From Trichopria drosophilae (taxonomy: Eukaryota; Arthropoda; Insecta; Hymenoptera; Diapriidae): 64,000 nt of DNA. The notes beneath the pieces were generated by a model that ran no database searches, was not told the DNA's origin, and saw nothing but the letters and a program-made list of their open reading frames with translations. Shown here piece by piece: positions 11,886 to 24,566 of the stretch; position 1 is the first letter of the stretch; the number at the start of each line of letters is the position of its first letter. Made by a program: the position numbers and the translations under genes. The stretch covers positions 21,177,001-21,241,000 of the forward strand of contig CM059587.1 of the NCBI GenBank assembly GCA_030407085.1. Reading direction: 5' to 3'.

Positions 11886-14800
11886 GGGTAAAGAGCGAAC
11901 GGCGAAGATAAGATTATAGAAATTAAAGTTATTGCATTATCTATTTCCATGCGATAAGCGGTACAATAAAATTGTTCCATTTACTATTTTCCGATTGTGA
12001 AATCGTTCGTACATAACCTCAAATAACAACTTTAACCTTACATATAGTTAACTCTACTACTTACAGAGGTTAAAATCAATTCTATTATTTTTTCGTGTTT
12101 CCATAAACATTTTTTCTCTCTGTGTATTTATTAATTGTAAATTATGTAGTCTTCTTTGTAATTTATAAACATTTTGTGAAAAAAATATGAGAATGTTTTT
12201 TACTAAAAAATAATTCTTTACAACATTAATGATAATAATCCATTGAAATTGAATTGATATCTTCGAAAAACACTTAGGATCTTAAATTTCTAGTAAATTA
12301 CAGAGTATAGAATAGAGCAAAATAGCGAACTGTGAGCACCACTTGAGTTTTTACAGAGTAGCTAAATACTAACACTATGGTATGGAAATATTTTGTTATG
12401 CCAAAGTTTTCGCGAAATGATTTGGTAATAAGATATTTTCAAAATTGAAAATTGCTGTTATACCGAGACCCTACTATAATTATTATTACTTAAAAAAATG
12501 ATCAATTATGAGCCTTAAAAGAAAATACACTAAATTTAATTGATTTTTTATTTAACAATTTTACGAACACGTAACTTGATTTAATTTTTATTTCTTTTTT
12601 CTCATAATTAATTTAAACGCTGGAATACATTAAAATTCAAGTTGCTGTCTGATTTTTGTTTAATTTTAAAAGTTCCGATTTTTATTTGCAACGTTAAATT
12701 TGGCACGCACCAAATTATATGTTATTCAAAACCGGCTTAAGATTAATTTGATAAAACAATGTATCTTCAATACCACAACGAAGAATTTACTATAACAACA
12801 AATTATTGTATATTATGGGCTTTTGAAAAAAAAATTAATATTGCACACTTCGCATTTCGTGCTGATCTGGTTATTCGGATATTTTTAGCACGTTTTGACG
12901 ACGTTCTGCATTCAAATTGAAATTAACATTTTCAACGCTTTCGCCTTTCACATTGATGGAAGAGATGACGCATAAACAATAAACGTACAATCCTGAAATT
13001 GACACTTCAGTATTGAATAAAATATTGATTACAATAGTTGGGTCTCGTATATCCTGTATATTGTACAACATTCATTATTGTAAACAACTTTAAACAATTT
13101 AAATTGAACTAATAAAAATAGTGGAATCCGACAACAATGACAATTACGTGAAGGCAATTTCAGTTGCAGTTTAGTTAAGTAATAAATAGTTCGTAATTTA
13201 AAGGCATTTTCGCTAAGTGAATCGTTCTATGTGATAACTATCAAAGTTATGGTCCATGTCGCGGAATTCAATGAAATTGGCGACCGTGACGTCATGATTA
13301 CTGAATTTCTTTAAATTGCGATATCTATTTTTCTAATGTTCGTGTTTAATGAGTCTACGTCCAATTTTTTAATACAATTAAAGTACTTTTATATATAAAA
13401 TAATTTTAAAAAATTGTCAATTTATCAAGGAATTGACCGAAAACATTTTTCAACTTAAATTTTGGTATAGAGCTGTATTTTCTTTGTGAAATCGTATATG
13501 GTATTTTGAAGAACATGAACTCACCTCTTATTTCTAACAAAAAATTGTCGAAGACCAATAAGTTCTTACATTATGATTTTTGGAAAAACGCAACCCACTG
13601 TGCTCACCTACGTTAGGTATTTTTTGCTCCTGTTTACGATTATAATGGTAAAATTTGTCAGCCGAAGAAATTGATGCCGTTTTGAAAAAGTGTTAAAAAA
13701 AAAATTTTTCCCAGTTTTGTGCGATTATTGAGAAAAAAACGAGTCCTACTAGAAATGTTTCCAACAAAAAATGTTGAAACTGAGCGCGAAAAACAAAACA
13801 GTTCTTCAGAATGATCAATGATTTAAGTAGATTGGTTGCATTGTTTACCGAAACAACAATGTTGTGATTCAGAAAAAGCGTGGACAATGTTTGTTATCAA
13901 GTTGGACATCTTATTTTAATGGACTTAAAAAGAAAACAATATTTTAGTTGAGCGATTTGTGTTGATCTGGTTATTCTTTACTTTAGTAAAAAAATGTTCT
14001 CAATACAAAAGAATGGATTAAGTAGGGAGGTGGTCGAAGCACTCATCTCACTTAAACCCATCTCTTGCGCTTCATAAGCAGCTCCAAACAAAGTCACAAA
14101 AATTAAGAAGGTTTGTTGTATATATAATTCTAAAAAGATAACGGAATGCTAGAGATGACATTACGAGGGTAAAGAAACAAAGGAGAGTTTCTTGTCCAAG
14201 AACTACTATGCATTTGTGTTTTAAGCGACAGAACTTCCTCTGGTAATTCCGACAAAGGAAGATGTAATACTGTTGTTTTCCCCTCGGGGTCTCGAGACAT
14301 CAAAATTAAATTTGTAACGATCCACCTTACTGGCCGCTTCCGATATCGAATCGCGAGGTACGATTTTAATAAAGTCCGAAAACATTGTAGTTTTGTGAAA
14401 AGGGCTTACAGTCTCTTCTTAAAATGAATTTTGAACCTTACTTAAAGTGAATCCATCATTTCCACTTTTATGTTGTGAAATATAACTTTTTAATGGAGAA
14501 ACAAAACTGTCACCATAAAAAAGCGATTAATCCTAAAATAAACTGTACGCTAGGGTGGCTCAGAATTTTTTTTAATTTTTGAACCGGGCACTGATATAAG
14601 TTTACAGTAACAAAAAATTCGTTCTCAATGTTTTCAGAATTTTTTACGGCTATTTGGAGACTTCTGGTTGTACTTGAACATGTATTCGTGAAAAAAATAA
14701 TACAAATATTTCTCACCTGAATTCATATAAGTTAAGTGTTCAATTGGCTGCGCATGTATTTTTTTGGAAAATAGATATATCATTACCAATATTTTAAGAG

Positions 14801-15343
14801 GTCGCACAATCTTTTTTTAAACGCGATCAGCGATATGATTTTTAAAAAATGAATGTCAATGAAAATGAAGCAAAAAAATGCATAAATTTCTGGTTTCAAT
14901 CGTTATTAGTGACTAAGGATAAGAATTTAATTTTTAAATAACTTCAAATTCAAGAACATTTCAAATTCCTTAAAGGGATTGGTTTGCTAATATGTCGAAT
15001 TCCATCTAACCAAATTGTCGTTACTGGCTTAAATGCACACGAACTAATTCAACTTTTTCATGAGAACATGATATACAAAAGAAATGTCATATATAGATTG
15101 ATGGTTTTTATGTATTATATTAATAAATCTTGTTTTTTATAATGGTGTCACTGCATGTGCCAATTTTTTTCTTCTGTCCAGTCCCCAGTTCGTTTGAAAA
15201 GCCTTAAATACTGATTTTTAATCTGATTTTTCAATCTGATGAAATAGTTAATAACGTAGCACATTCTATTTCAATAACACAGATCAACATGGTCTTATTG
15301 TTGGTAACATGTGAGACATTTCCGAGGTAATGTTGTGCGTACA
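11886..15343. other. AT-rich, no gene recognised
   Basis: No coding frame is convincing: the 60-70 codon frames here lack domains and have AT-driven codon use. A perfect TGACGTCA palindrome lies at 13287-13294. Segment 14500-14800 contains GCTAGGGTGGCTCAGAA followed by a T-run, which looks transposon-end-like but has no partner. Confidence 0.35.
13287..13294. promoter_or_regulatory. CRE/ATF palindrome TGACGTCA
   Basis: A perfect 8-bp CREB/ATF consensus lies in an otherwise AT-rich area. With no gene nearby its role is unknown; a chance match is possible. Confidence 0.25.
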
Positions 15344-15533
15344 CTCGTTTTTGCGCTTTTTGAGGTTACGTAAAGGATGCAACAATTTTTTGTTTCCTTC
15401 TGTACTATTTGCATTTTTTAATACACCCTCTGAAATGAGCTTTTATTTGCCTCTTTAAAATCTATGTTTCTACTTAAAATTCTCTAGAAAATTTGTACTT
15501 TCCGTAACCTCAAACAGCAAAAAACGCGTTTTT
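15344..15533. mobile_element. Short fold-back element
   Basis: CGTTTTTGCGCTTTTTGAGG plus TTACGTAAAG (15347 on) pairs with the complement of 15500-15533, which reads CGTTTTTTGCTGTTTGAGGT plus TACGGAAAG. Arms are about 40 bp and the whole is about 190 bp. There is no coding capacity. Its GAGGTTACG block resembles the CATAACCTCAAAAA word of the satellite at 17406-18104, so the two may be related. Confidence 0.5.
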
Positions 15534-15913
15534 TGAGTTCATAACCTTAAATGTCTCAAAATCATGACATCATGAACCAATTCTAAGTTCGGATTCGAAC
15601 TCCACGCACAAAATTATGTCAGAAATACACTCGATTTTTTTTTCTATACCTATGTAATAAATACAAAAAACAAACAAGTCTTTAATATTCATGTACTATG
15701 AAAATGTATCACGAACGACATTACTTTAGTTACAATACAGGCGTAAACGCAAATCCGATTTTTGACATAAGTTTACGAATTAATTTTTGATCGTGTTGAA
15801 TATTTTTTTTTTAATATTGACATTACCGTATTAACGTTTGCCGATGAAATTTCCATCCGATTGCTCTTCCGATTGTCCTAATCAAAATTGCAATTGAATG
15901 TCTCCTAAATTCA
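15534..15913. other. AT-rich spacer
   Basis: Nothing is recognised. TTCGGATTCGAACTCC (15588 on) superficially resembles a tRNA T-arm but has no acceptor stem or anticodon arm around it. Confidence 0.4.
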
Positions 15914-16450
15914 AAATGATAGCTTTTAATTTAAAAAAACCCAGAAAATCTGAGCTTTCTTTATTATGAGTGTTTTTCATATTAAACATGGAAACTATTC
16001 AAGGTTTCGATCAAAAGTACATGAAATTGTCTAAGCTTATAAGAGAATTTTTATTTTTCATCGAAAATTGCCCTAATCCTTAAAAGTGTAATTGCGGTCA
16101 CGTACAAGAAACATACTATAAAAATGAAAGGAGCCATTGCAGCTCGAAGTATTTTATGAAACGAATTATTTCTATTACATATTTAATATGAAAACTATTC
16201 ATAAAAAAAGGCAAGTTCATATATTTAGCGTTTTCTGAATTAGAAGTTGTCATTTTGAAATAAGAAGACATTTAAATGAAATTTTGAGTATGCTAATAGA
16301 AAGAGCCTACTTGAAAAAAGTAGACTCGGTTATTTTCAAGTAAGTATTAATCCAGTTTGCTTTTAAGTGCGAAACTCGAAGGTCATAAAACAAATTTGTG
16401 TCTCCGGGACTTGACGGGTTATGATAATTTAGAATTTATTAGTTTCCATT
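15914..16450 (+). repeat. Dispersed repeat family C, copy 1
   Basis: Similar in order to 34670-35650. Shared blocks are GTGTTTTTCATAT, AAATTGTCTAAG, GGTCACGTACAA, ATGAAACGAATT and TATTAATCCAGTTT followed by ACTCGAA. The second copy is about 400-600 bp longer in the middle, implying an insertion there or a deletion here. No protein is encoded in either copy. Confidence 0.6.
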
Positions 16451-17405
16451 TCGTCGCCATGTGGTGTTCAAGTGAATAACTTTAAAATGCGTTGTTGTTT
16501 GATTCATTGTTGAAAATAATTCAAGAAAGAACTTTTTATATTCGTTTGTTGCAAAGCTTTATTTTGGTGTATGTTCGAAAAGTTATCTGTATCTCATTGT
16601 GCAGAGAATCCATTTAAAAAGGCAATAAAGATTTCTGTACAGAAGCATTATATTCAACAGAATGTGTATAGTCGGTGTTCTTCTCAAACAAGAAGACGAG
16701 CAGAAAAGAAATAATCTACATAAGAGCTGGAAAACGATTGCATTGTGTAGTTGAAAGCTGTCTAATATAGGATTTCCTCATGTTACTAATTATGACCGAG
16801 CAACCTGTACGAAAATTGTTATTTTGCTTTTTTATTGAAAATATTCAAAATATTGAGGAAAATTGTTATTTTCCATATAAGGAGGAAACTGCGGAGGCTT
16901 CAAAATTTTGTATACTTCATTGTTATACGGACTTTTAATATCACCCAGAAATTGACTTCAACAAAATTTGCCGAATACCAGCGTTCGACTATGAGTCATT
17001 AAAATCTTGTTTCGTAGTACCAAGAAAGCACATATAAAAAAATTCATCAACACATTCTAATTATTCAAATAATTAGACAATAGTATTTTTTAATATATGT
17101 TTTCCAAACGTGGCTGGCTATCCATTATGAAGGAGCATAAGCAAAAGTGTAAACGTCGATTTCATTGTGAAAAACTATGAAATTTTTGTTCAAATTGTAA
17201 CCATTGGTTTTTCTCGACGTAAAAATTAGTCTTGCATTAAATTCACTTCATGTTTGATTCTTCATATATTTCAGGCATTTATTTAACGAACGTATGACGT
17301 TACTAACAACAATTTGTCGATGTTAAATAACTATAAATAAAATTATTGAAAAACGGACGATTTTAACTGTTGACAGGTGTAATTGGACAAATAACAGAGG
17401 CCAAG
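16451..17405. other. AT-rich spacer
   Basis: No gene or repeat was recognised apart from short A/T runs. Confidence 0.4.
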
Positions 17406-18104
17406 GAATTTTGAGCTGCTGAATACGAATCTGTAGTAAGAAATGAGGGGTCGTTGCATAAATTCTAGACATAACCTCAAAAAATCGTGAAAAATTAGCA
17501 TTTATGGCGATATAGGCTTATAACAGATGCATATATGGCTTGATTCGGATAAGATCGATTTATTTGTATTTTGACCGGCTGAATATGAATCTGCAGTCAA
17601 GAATGATGTCCGCTAGTCAAATTTCACAAAATAACCTCAAGAAATCATAAAAAACATTATTTAAAGCAATACAGGTTTAAAAGCGAAAGCATATGGCGTT
17701 TCTCAAGTTGAGAACGCATCATCTTTTTTGATTCTTTGAATATTATCTGCAATAAAAAATGCGGGTCGCTGGGCAAATTTCACACGTAACCTCAAAAAGT
17801 GGTAAAAAATAAGTTTTTATACGGAGATAATCCGTACTATCGTTTGCTGTTCCAAAATCATATTCAACGGATGAAAAAAAAAATTAATATTTTCTTAATT
17901 GGCCATTACTCTTTACTGCTGATTAATATTTAGCGCGTCAAAACATGCAGAAATAATGATGTCTTTATCATATAATCTATAAACAATGTAGCTATTTTAA
18001 GCCTATATCGCTGTACAATACATTTTTTGAGGTTATGTTTAGAATTTACTCAACGATCCTCATTTTTTTGCTGCAGATTCGTATTTAGCAACTCAAAATA
18101 CGTC
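17406..18104. repeat. Satellite-like monomers in fold-back arrangement
   Basis: Three diverged direct units with a spacing of about 160 bp begin near 17410, 17570 and 17730. Each has TGAATAYGAATCTGYAGT-like, GGTCGYTGGG-like and AACCTCAARAA blocks. A fourth unit at about 17993-18104 is inverted, matching the first over about 110 bp (GAATCTGCAG, CATAACCTCAAAAA, GCGATATAGGCTTA). The outer unit pair therefore acts as terminal inverted repeats of a 0.7 kb unit. The CTGATTACGAATCTG word also occurs at 40009-40205, linking the two loci. Confidence 0.65.
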
Positions 18105-18474
18105 GGGTTAGTGTGATCTGGACCCCAGTACGGAATACAAATATTTTTTGTTGGCCTGTGTAATAAATATCATTAAAAATTGATACAAAAAGCCTAAGTC
18201 ATAAAGTAAGAATATAATGTTTGGCAGTAAATGCCTAAAATGTGTCTACATAATTATTGTTTAAATAACCGACTGGATTTTTCAAGGTCGAACCTATTTA
18301 TTTAATAACCGGAACCCGCTAACGTTTTCAAGAAATTGGTGAAGTAGGTCGGATAGAAGCAGTTCCCTGATTTTATCTTTCAGCTTCCATCGATGCTTAT
18401 TCTTAGAAAGAGTTTATTTAAACTAAAATGTCCAAGTTGACTGTTTGAACGCGTTGCACCCTAGTTTTCACCAT
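18105..18474. other. Spacer
   Basis: AT-rich sequence grading into a less AT-rich block. No feature is recognised. Confidence 0.35.
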
Positions 18475-18908
18475 TTAATACGATTTCGCACGGTGGTCGT
18501 GTCGAGAGGGAAAACGATTGTGTAAGTAGTCGTAGGCTTGCATGAGGCGGCGATCGTGCCTCAACTTTATATTTGCTGTGGAAGTAGCATAGGGCGTCCG
18601 GGTATGAGGCAATGACGTAGACGGGCTCACGCGAAGCCGTACCTTCAAAACGTGTGAATCGAAGAAAACCGAGCTACTGATCAGTTCACATGGAAACGCG
18701 TCCCCAGAGCCAGCTACGAGAAAGAAAGTCGGATCGAAGAAAAGAACAAAAAAAAAGCTTGTCAATAAACTCCGAATACGAGACGAGAAGAAACCGGGAT
18801 CTTGGAAAAAATAATCGGTGTGCAGGTACGCTCATATCATTGCGCAATAAAAGAATTGAGCAAACATGTACGCATGAAATTGAGACGTCAAGGAATAATA
18901 TAATCTAG
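18475..18908. other. CpG-richer block, possible 5' exon
   Basis: This block is clearly less AT-rich and more CpG-rich than its surroundings. A 96-codon minus frame (18765-18475) and a 72-codon plus frame (18690-18908, charged: QLRERKSDRRKEQKK) overlap, so the low stop density reflects composition. On the plus strand GTGTGCAG|GTACGC (boundary about 18825) fits a splice donor, so a 5' untranslated or short coding exon is possible. No domain is recognised and transcription is unproven. Confidence 0.25.
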
Positions 18909-21204
18909 TACTACGTACAAAACAGAAAATTCAACAAATTCTCGAGTAATGGACCACAAATCTTTTTTTATTTCGGTACAACCTTGCTGGTTCGGCATAA
19001 TCAGTTCTAGACCCTCTCTGATCTCACTCGATCAACATTGGTTTAACCACGTCCACTATGACGTCATACAAATTTGATTGGCTCAATTCTTTATATGAGC
19101 ATGAGTGAGGAGGGGGAGGGAGAGGGGGAGGTTCTGCCCGATGTCGCTCAAACGAGGTTCTTTAGATTTAGAGAGGATTTACTGTACATCCTACTATAAA
19201 AAAGAGTAATAGTATATTCGACACTAATGCGTATAAGTTTTTTCTGCGAATGTGAGGATTGCCGCATTCACATTAGCACAAAAAACGTTTACGTACATTT
19301 ATCGTAAGATATTTTATGTTATTTAAGTATGTAAAATGTGTCTAAAAAAAGTAAAATAGCAATTTACGCACTGCATAACATACAATAATTAATGAATTCA
19401 ATCATTATGTCAAAATGAAATACGCTGTGTAGTATAGAAAAGACAGGCATTGCTTCATTTACTATTTGGCGCTATTTAAATATCCAACTAAATCCATACA
19501 CGATTTCAAACCGGAATTTCATTGATTGGTAGTTTTTTTACCTTTAATTTACCTTCATCCTTTGAGAATCACATTATTCTACCGAACACATTTTTTATAT
19601 TTACATAGACAGAATAACAATTTTCGGATTCTGTGGTCAGATATTAAAAATTCAAAATGGGAGACGCATTGTCAACAAATAGCAGGTAAGTTCTATACTT
19701 TGAATGTAATAGTTTTCGGTTCGCTACTTACGATTTCAGCATCATAATGGATGTAAATAATGGATGTAAATATTAATAATATTTACAAATAAAATAAAAG
19801 AAATTGAATAGGTAATAGCATTCTAATGTAATTAAGAAATACACTTGGTTTCATCTTATCAAATAAATCGTGATCTAAAAATATTAATATTCATCTATTA
19901 ATATAATTTATAATTTACTTTCACATGGGCGGCTAAATTTAGATCCCTGAGCTTATATTAATCTCCATCTCGATAATGTATATATGAATAAAAATCATAT
20001 GCATTGTAAATTTATTGTGTTTTCTTTTTCATTGATCTTTAAAACCCGATTAACAAGTTCTATTTATGTTTAATTGATAATAAAACTATTTTTATGTAAA
20101 GATATTTATATAATTTTTCATTTTCTTTACGTTTGTTTTAAGATTGAAAGAATTAAATAAAACACGATGAAAAAAGAGTACCACTACCTATTTTAAAGAA
20201 GTTTTTGGTTTAATACTTCGATAATATAGTTCGTGATTATTCCAAATTAAAATGTAGTCCCACTATGTATCATTTGTTCATAAAATAAATGTTCATTTCT
20301 ATCTATGTTGGATGTATATATGGTTTTATTTCTTACTGATCAAATTATTCTCATTATTTTATGATCGGAGTATTATTAGCTGTTTGTAATAAATTTGATC
20401 TAATGTAAGCAGTTCTGATATCAATATTATTAATTAGCCAACAAATATTATAAATTAATATTATGGGTATATTAATAACATTTATATTTGCAATGTTCTG
20501 GTTAAAATTGTAAACTTCTTTACACAGTTTTTCGCACTGAAGATAACCTGTTCATTGCAGAAAAAATATTTCTTGAAAACTTCTCTTTTATGCATCTTCT
20601 AACCTTATCTCATTCGAAATTTTACAGAAAATATTTTATATAAGAGTATTAACTGAATGCACTATAAACATCAACGAAATATTCTCAGCACTGTAAGAAT
20701 TGTAAATTTATATGATTTCTCATACCAAAAAAAATAGGGTTTGATTACTTTTGGTTCGGTTGGTGTTAACTCAATCGAATTGCTAGATGATTTTGGTGCT
20801 TAAACGCATTAGGTTGGTAAAGTTACGCTGCAATGACCTATGAACTATGTGTCACTCAAATCGATGAACGACATTTGAAACGAATTAAAAACAATCAAAA
20901 TCATCTCAGTTTCAAGTTTATATTTAACTCGTAAAGGATAGCTCAAACTAGGGCACTTAACTAAATTTAACGATTTTGTGCTCATTCTAGTACCGTCTGG
21001 ACATTGCAAATTGCAAAGAGATTGTACGGAAAATAAATTATCTATCCTGGCAACCAAATGGTTTTATTCCAGTTTTGAAAATCAAACTCACTCATTACTT
21101 AACCGATTAACTGATGCATCATTTTCCACTTTTCATGCCAATTCTTGTAGAAGCGAAGCATCCACTAAAGTTCGTCAAATCTATTTCTATGGAGTTTTTC
21201 TGTG
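18909..21204. other. AT-rich with one regulatory-looking patch
   Basis: A TGACGTCA palindrome (19059-19066) lies about 50 bp from a purine/G-rich run (19109-19131, AGGAGGGGGAGGGAGAGG). Past 19150 the DNA is plain AT-rich sequence. No gene is recognised; the 73-codon frame at 19526-19747 and the overlapping pair at 20845-21211 show no domain. Confidence 0.3.
19059..19066. promoter_or_regulatory. CRE/ATF palindrome TGACGTCA
   Basis: A perfect CREB/ATF consensus inside TATGACGTCATA, followed by ATTGG (a reverse CCAAT box) about 12 bp on. Together with the neighbouring G-rich run it may mark a promoter or enhancer. No transcript evidence is available. Confidence 0.3.
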
Positions 21205-21620
21205 CTCCTGATTCCATTTCCAATCTCAGTTTTCATTTTGCAACATCCTAAAGGGGTGAAAAACAAGGGGTTGAGGTAGAGTAGAGAAGTGGAAAATTTG
21301 ATACAGCTGATTCCATTTCCAAGTTCAGTTACTATTTTTTAATATTCTAAAGGTGGGAGAAATAAGGGTTGAAGTGAAATAAAGAAGTGAAAAAATAAGG
21401 GTTGAGGGTGAAATTTTCATTTTTTCCACAAACTTTACTCTAGAGGTCCTGATACAGTTGATTTCGTGTCCAAGCTCAGTTTCTATTTTATAACATTCTA
21501 AAAGGTAGAACAATAAGGGTTGAAAAATGATAGTTGAAAAATAAGGTTTGAAGTGAAAAAATAAGGGTTGAGTGTCTTCATTTTTGCCAGAAACTTAGAT
21601 CTAGGGGTTCTGGTACAGAA
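21205..21620. repeat. Degenerate minisatellite
   Basis: Three tandem units of about 100-150 bp each carry a GATTCCATTTCCAAGYTCAG-like block (near 21208, 21308 and 21456), then a TAACATTCTAAA-like block, then a variable number of AATAAGGGTTGAAGTGAAA subunits. The unit length differs because the inner subunit number varies. No coding potential is seen. Confidence 0.75.
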
Positions 21621-22716
21621 ATATTGTGCAAGATAATTTTAATAAATAATCGTTACATAAATATAAATATACGGTATGCGTCTTAAAAGAGCGCGTCACG
21701 ATGTTTGTGTTAATTTTGTTTTCTGATGACAGAAGATAATGTAAATTTTTCTAGAAAAATTGAAAAAATTGTTTTAAATATGGTAAAGATAAACAAATTA
21801 GATTGATGTATGATTTTCGAAAAAAAATGAGGAATGTTTAATGTGGAAAGATTGAATTCGCCGAAAAGTGAATCCGGGAGCTGTCAATTGCCAGTAGAGA
21901 AAACTATTCCAACCATTAATCTTACAACAATCTAACTTTTGCATCTTTACCATCATAGAAAAAAATTTGTGAATTTTACTAGCAAAATTGGCATTATATT
22001 CGAGTTTTCGACAAAAGAAAAATTAAAAACATTCCAATTAGTTTCTCGTCCCCTGAGCAACGATTATCATTCCTGCAAACCAAAGGTTTTTACTCGTATT
22101 ACGAAATATTATTGAACCGAAAATTAATTATGGGTAAATTGAAATTCAAGCAAATTATTATAATCCGCATATTTCTTTATAATTGGTTTGCGTATAGTAA
22201 TTATACACTACGATATGCATAATTCGAATAGAACTCGTCGGATTAAAATTTATAACAGTTTAATTGCATAATGAATGGCTAGTCTATTACAGGAGAGGTA
22301 TACGTCGGCTGCATTTCAGTTTGGGTCTGAGTTATTATATTAAAATTCGATTGCATTGAATAATGTTCATTTCGCAGGCAGTCAAACATAGGTTTGGCTA
22401 TGCTGTGGTTTTAAATTGCAAAGACAATTCCCAACGATTTTACAGTAACGGCAACGTTAATTTCTAGTTCTTTTTATATCAAAATTACGTTTTTTATTTG
22501 GTCGTCTTCTTTAGAACGATAATAATAGAAAAATATATGAGGCTTGTCGGCAATTAAGTAAGAAAAACCTATTTGGCAAAGTTTAGCTGACGGTGAGCAG
22601 TATATCTGTATGCAGTAGACAGAATTATAGTTCATGAACAAACGTAAGTTTAGGTGATTGATTTCCATACACCTGGCATTTTTTTAACATGTTGTTACAG
22701 TCGTATCACAGAGCTA
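21621..22716. other. AT-rich spacer
   Basis: No gene is recognised. TA at 22715-22716 is the left target dinucleotide of the next element. Confidence 0.4.
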
Positions 22717-24566
22717 GACGGATGGCGAAGTATGTCCGCCAGACACAGAGCAAACAGCATTTTGCAATTTGTAATTATTTCCAAAGACATTGACTAATTT
22801 ATTTCGAACTGATTTCCTTTTCTAGAATTTATTTAAGATACTTCAATAAAGAAAAAATAATTTGTCTGACAAAAAACGTGGGACACGGCCTGTGTCCGAC
22901 ATTTCGAATTAGTAATATTTTCTTGAACTACTGAATGGTATTCTTGCAACTAAATTGTGGTGTACAAATTGATAATAATATGTAAAATATCATCTTATCG
23001 GATAATACATCAGGCCAACAATATGAAGCCCATCTCTGTATCCAAAACAGGTCTTATCACATCAACATTTTAAGATATCCTAACCTAAAAGTGCAAAAAC
23101 TACCGTTTTACCTGTTGTAAGTAAGTTTTCTTGGCGTAACGAAATTTTTGCTCGAAATTTGTTAAAAAAAACCCAGATTAATGTGCTATTCATCAACTTT
23201 GAAATGCTCTTTTACAAATCCCGATTCTATTTTTGTTTTTATCAAGGCATGATTATGATTTTCGACTTTTGCTCTTTTAGGTTAGGACACCTGAAAATCT
23301 TGACACGACAGAGCAATTTTGAGACAAATTTGAATTCAGCATCGAAACCCTTCAGAAAAGTATACTCAGGTTTCTGATGAATGCAGTTTAATCTGGTTTT
23401 TGTTGTTTACAAATAAAAATTTTGTTCTGCCACAATCACTTATTGAAAATGGGCAAAAAGGGAGTTTTTTGTACTTTTAGGTTAGTATCTCAAAATCTTC
23501 ACGCGCTAGAACAATTCTGATCATTGTTGCCTGTGTAATTTAAGTGGGACAGTACTGCTCTTTGACATTTTGATTATGTTAATTAATCATTAATTTCTTA
23601 CTGAATTCCTTACAACCAATTTGTATGGAGGACATTTAAAATATCGACATAAATACATTGCTATCTATGTCTATTATGTATTTTAGTGGGACAACACTAT
23701 TTTAATGGCAAAAAGACGCAATAAAATTCTTACAAGCTACTCTGCATAATATAGTTTTATTGTGTATTTTGTTTTTAACGTTTTCTTAGCAGAAATTTAT
23801 GAAGATAAATATAGTCATTATATATGAGCTAACAGATATCTAATTTGTTAAATTGCTTAACAGTACTTTGCATTCCGCCATTTGCAGTAGTTTTTCCTTT
23901 TCATAGAAAATTATTAATCAAGAATTTTCCAATTTTTGTAGATTTTCACGATGAATTTTATGATAAAAATATATTTTTTAATTTTAATAGTATAATCAAC
24001 ATAGCAAACATTTTTAAGAGTTTCAGTGTGGATTTTGTAAGCAATTCACAAAAATTATTTTCAAAAATTAATTTTAAAAAACATTTTTATTAAGAACATA
24101 TTAATGCTCTGATAAAAGTGGTAAATGGAGAGGATATATCTTTTGTCAGACAGCTAATATATCTCGATATATTCATCGCATGTCAAAATCGAAAATATGT
24201 ACAATTTCGAACAATTTGCTCACTTTATGCGACAGAAATACTTCAATCAAATATTAATGATGAACTAATATAATCGAGATATCAGAGAGCAGCACTTGTC
24301 CCACTTAAATTTCAGACAAGATGATATTCTTTATTCTAAATTTATTATTGATTTGTACACCAAAATTAGTCCAAGAAAACATTACTAATTCGAAATGTTA
24401 GGCATAGGCCATTTCCTAACTTTTTGTCAGACAACACACTTTTTTTTTTGTTACAATATTTTAAATAGACAATAGAACAAAATCAACACGAAGGAAATTA
24501 GTCAATGTCTTTGAATTTGAAAATTTCTGTTCGCTCTATGTCCCACCGACTGATTTCGCCACCGCC
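22717..24566. mobile_element. 1.85 kb TA-flanked element with long inverted ends
   Basis: Left arm 22717-23000 pairs with right arm about 24300-24566. Shared blocks in order include AGAGCRAACAG, AAAGACATTGACTAATTT, TGTCTGACAAAAA, ACATTTCGAATTAGTAAT, TGGTGTACAAAT and AATATCATCTT. The outermost bases are GACGGATGGCGA on the left and, complemented, GGCGGTGGCGA on the right, with TA outside each end (22715-22716, 24567-24568). The interior has two direct copies of a TTTTAGGTTAG...CAAAATCTTSACRCG block (23274, 23474), an inverted one near 23069, and repeated AGTGGGACA words. Frames of 72-82 codons inside carry no transposase motif, so it appears non-autonomous. Confidence 0.7.

Noticed and set aside
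15580..15610. tRNA-like TTCGGATTCGAACTCC
   Set aside because: No acceptor stem, D-arm or anticodon arm can be drawn around it.
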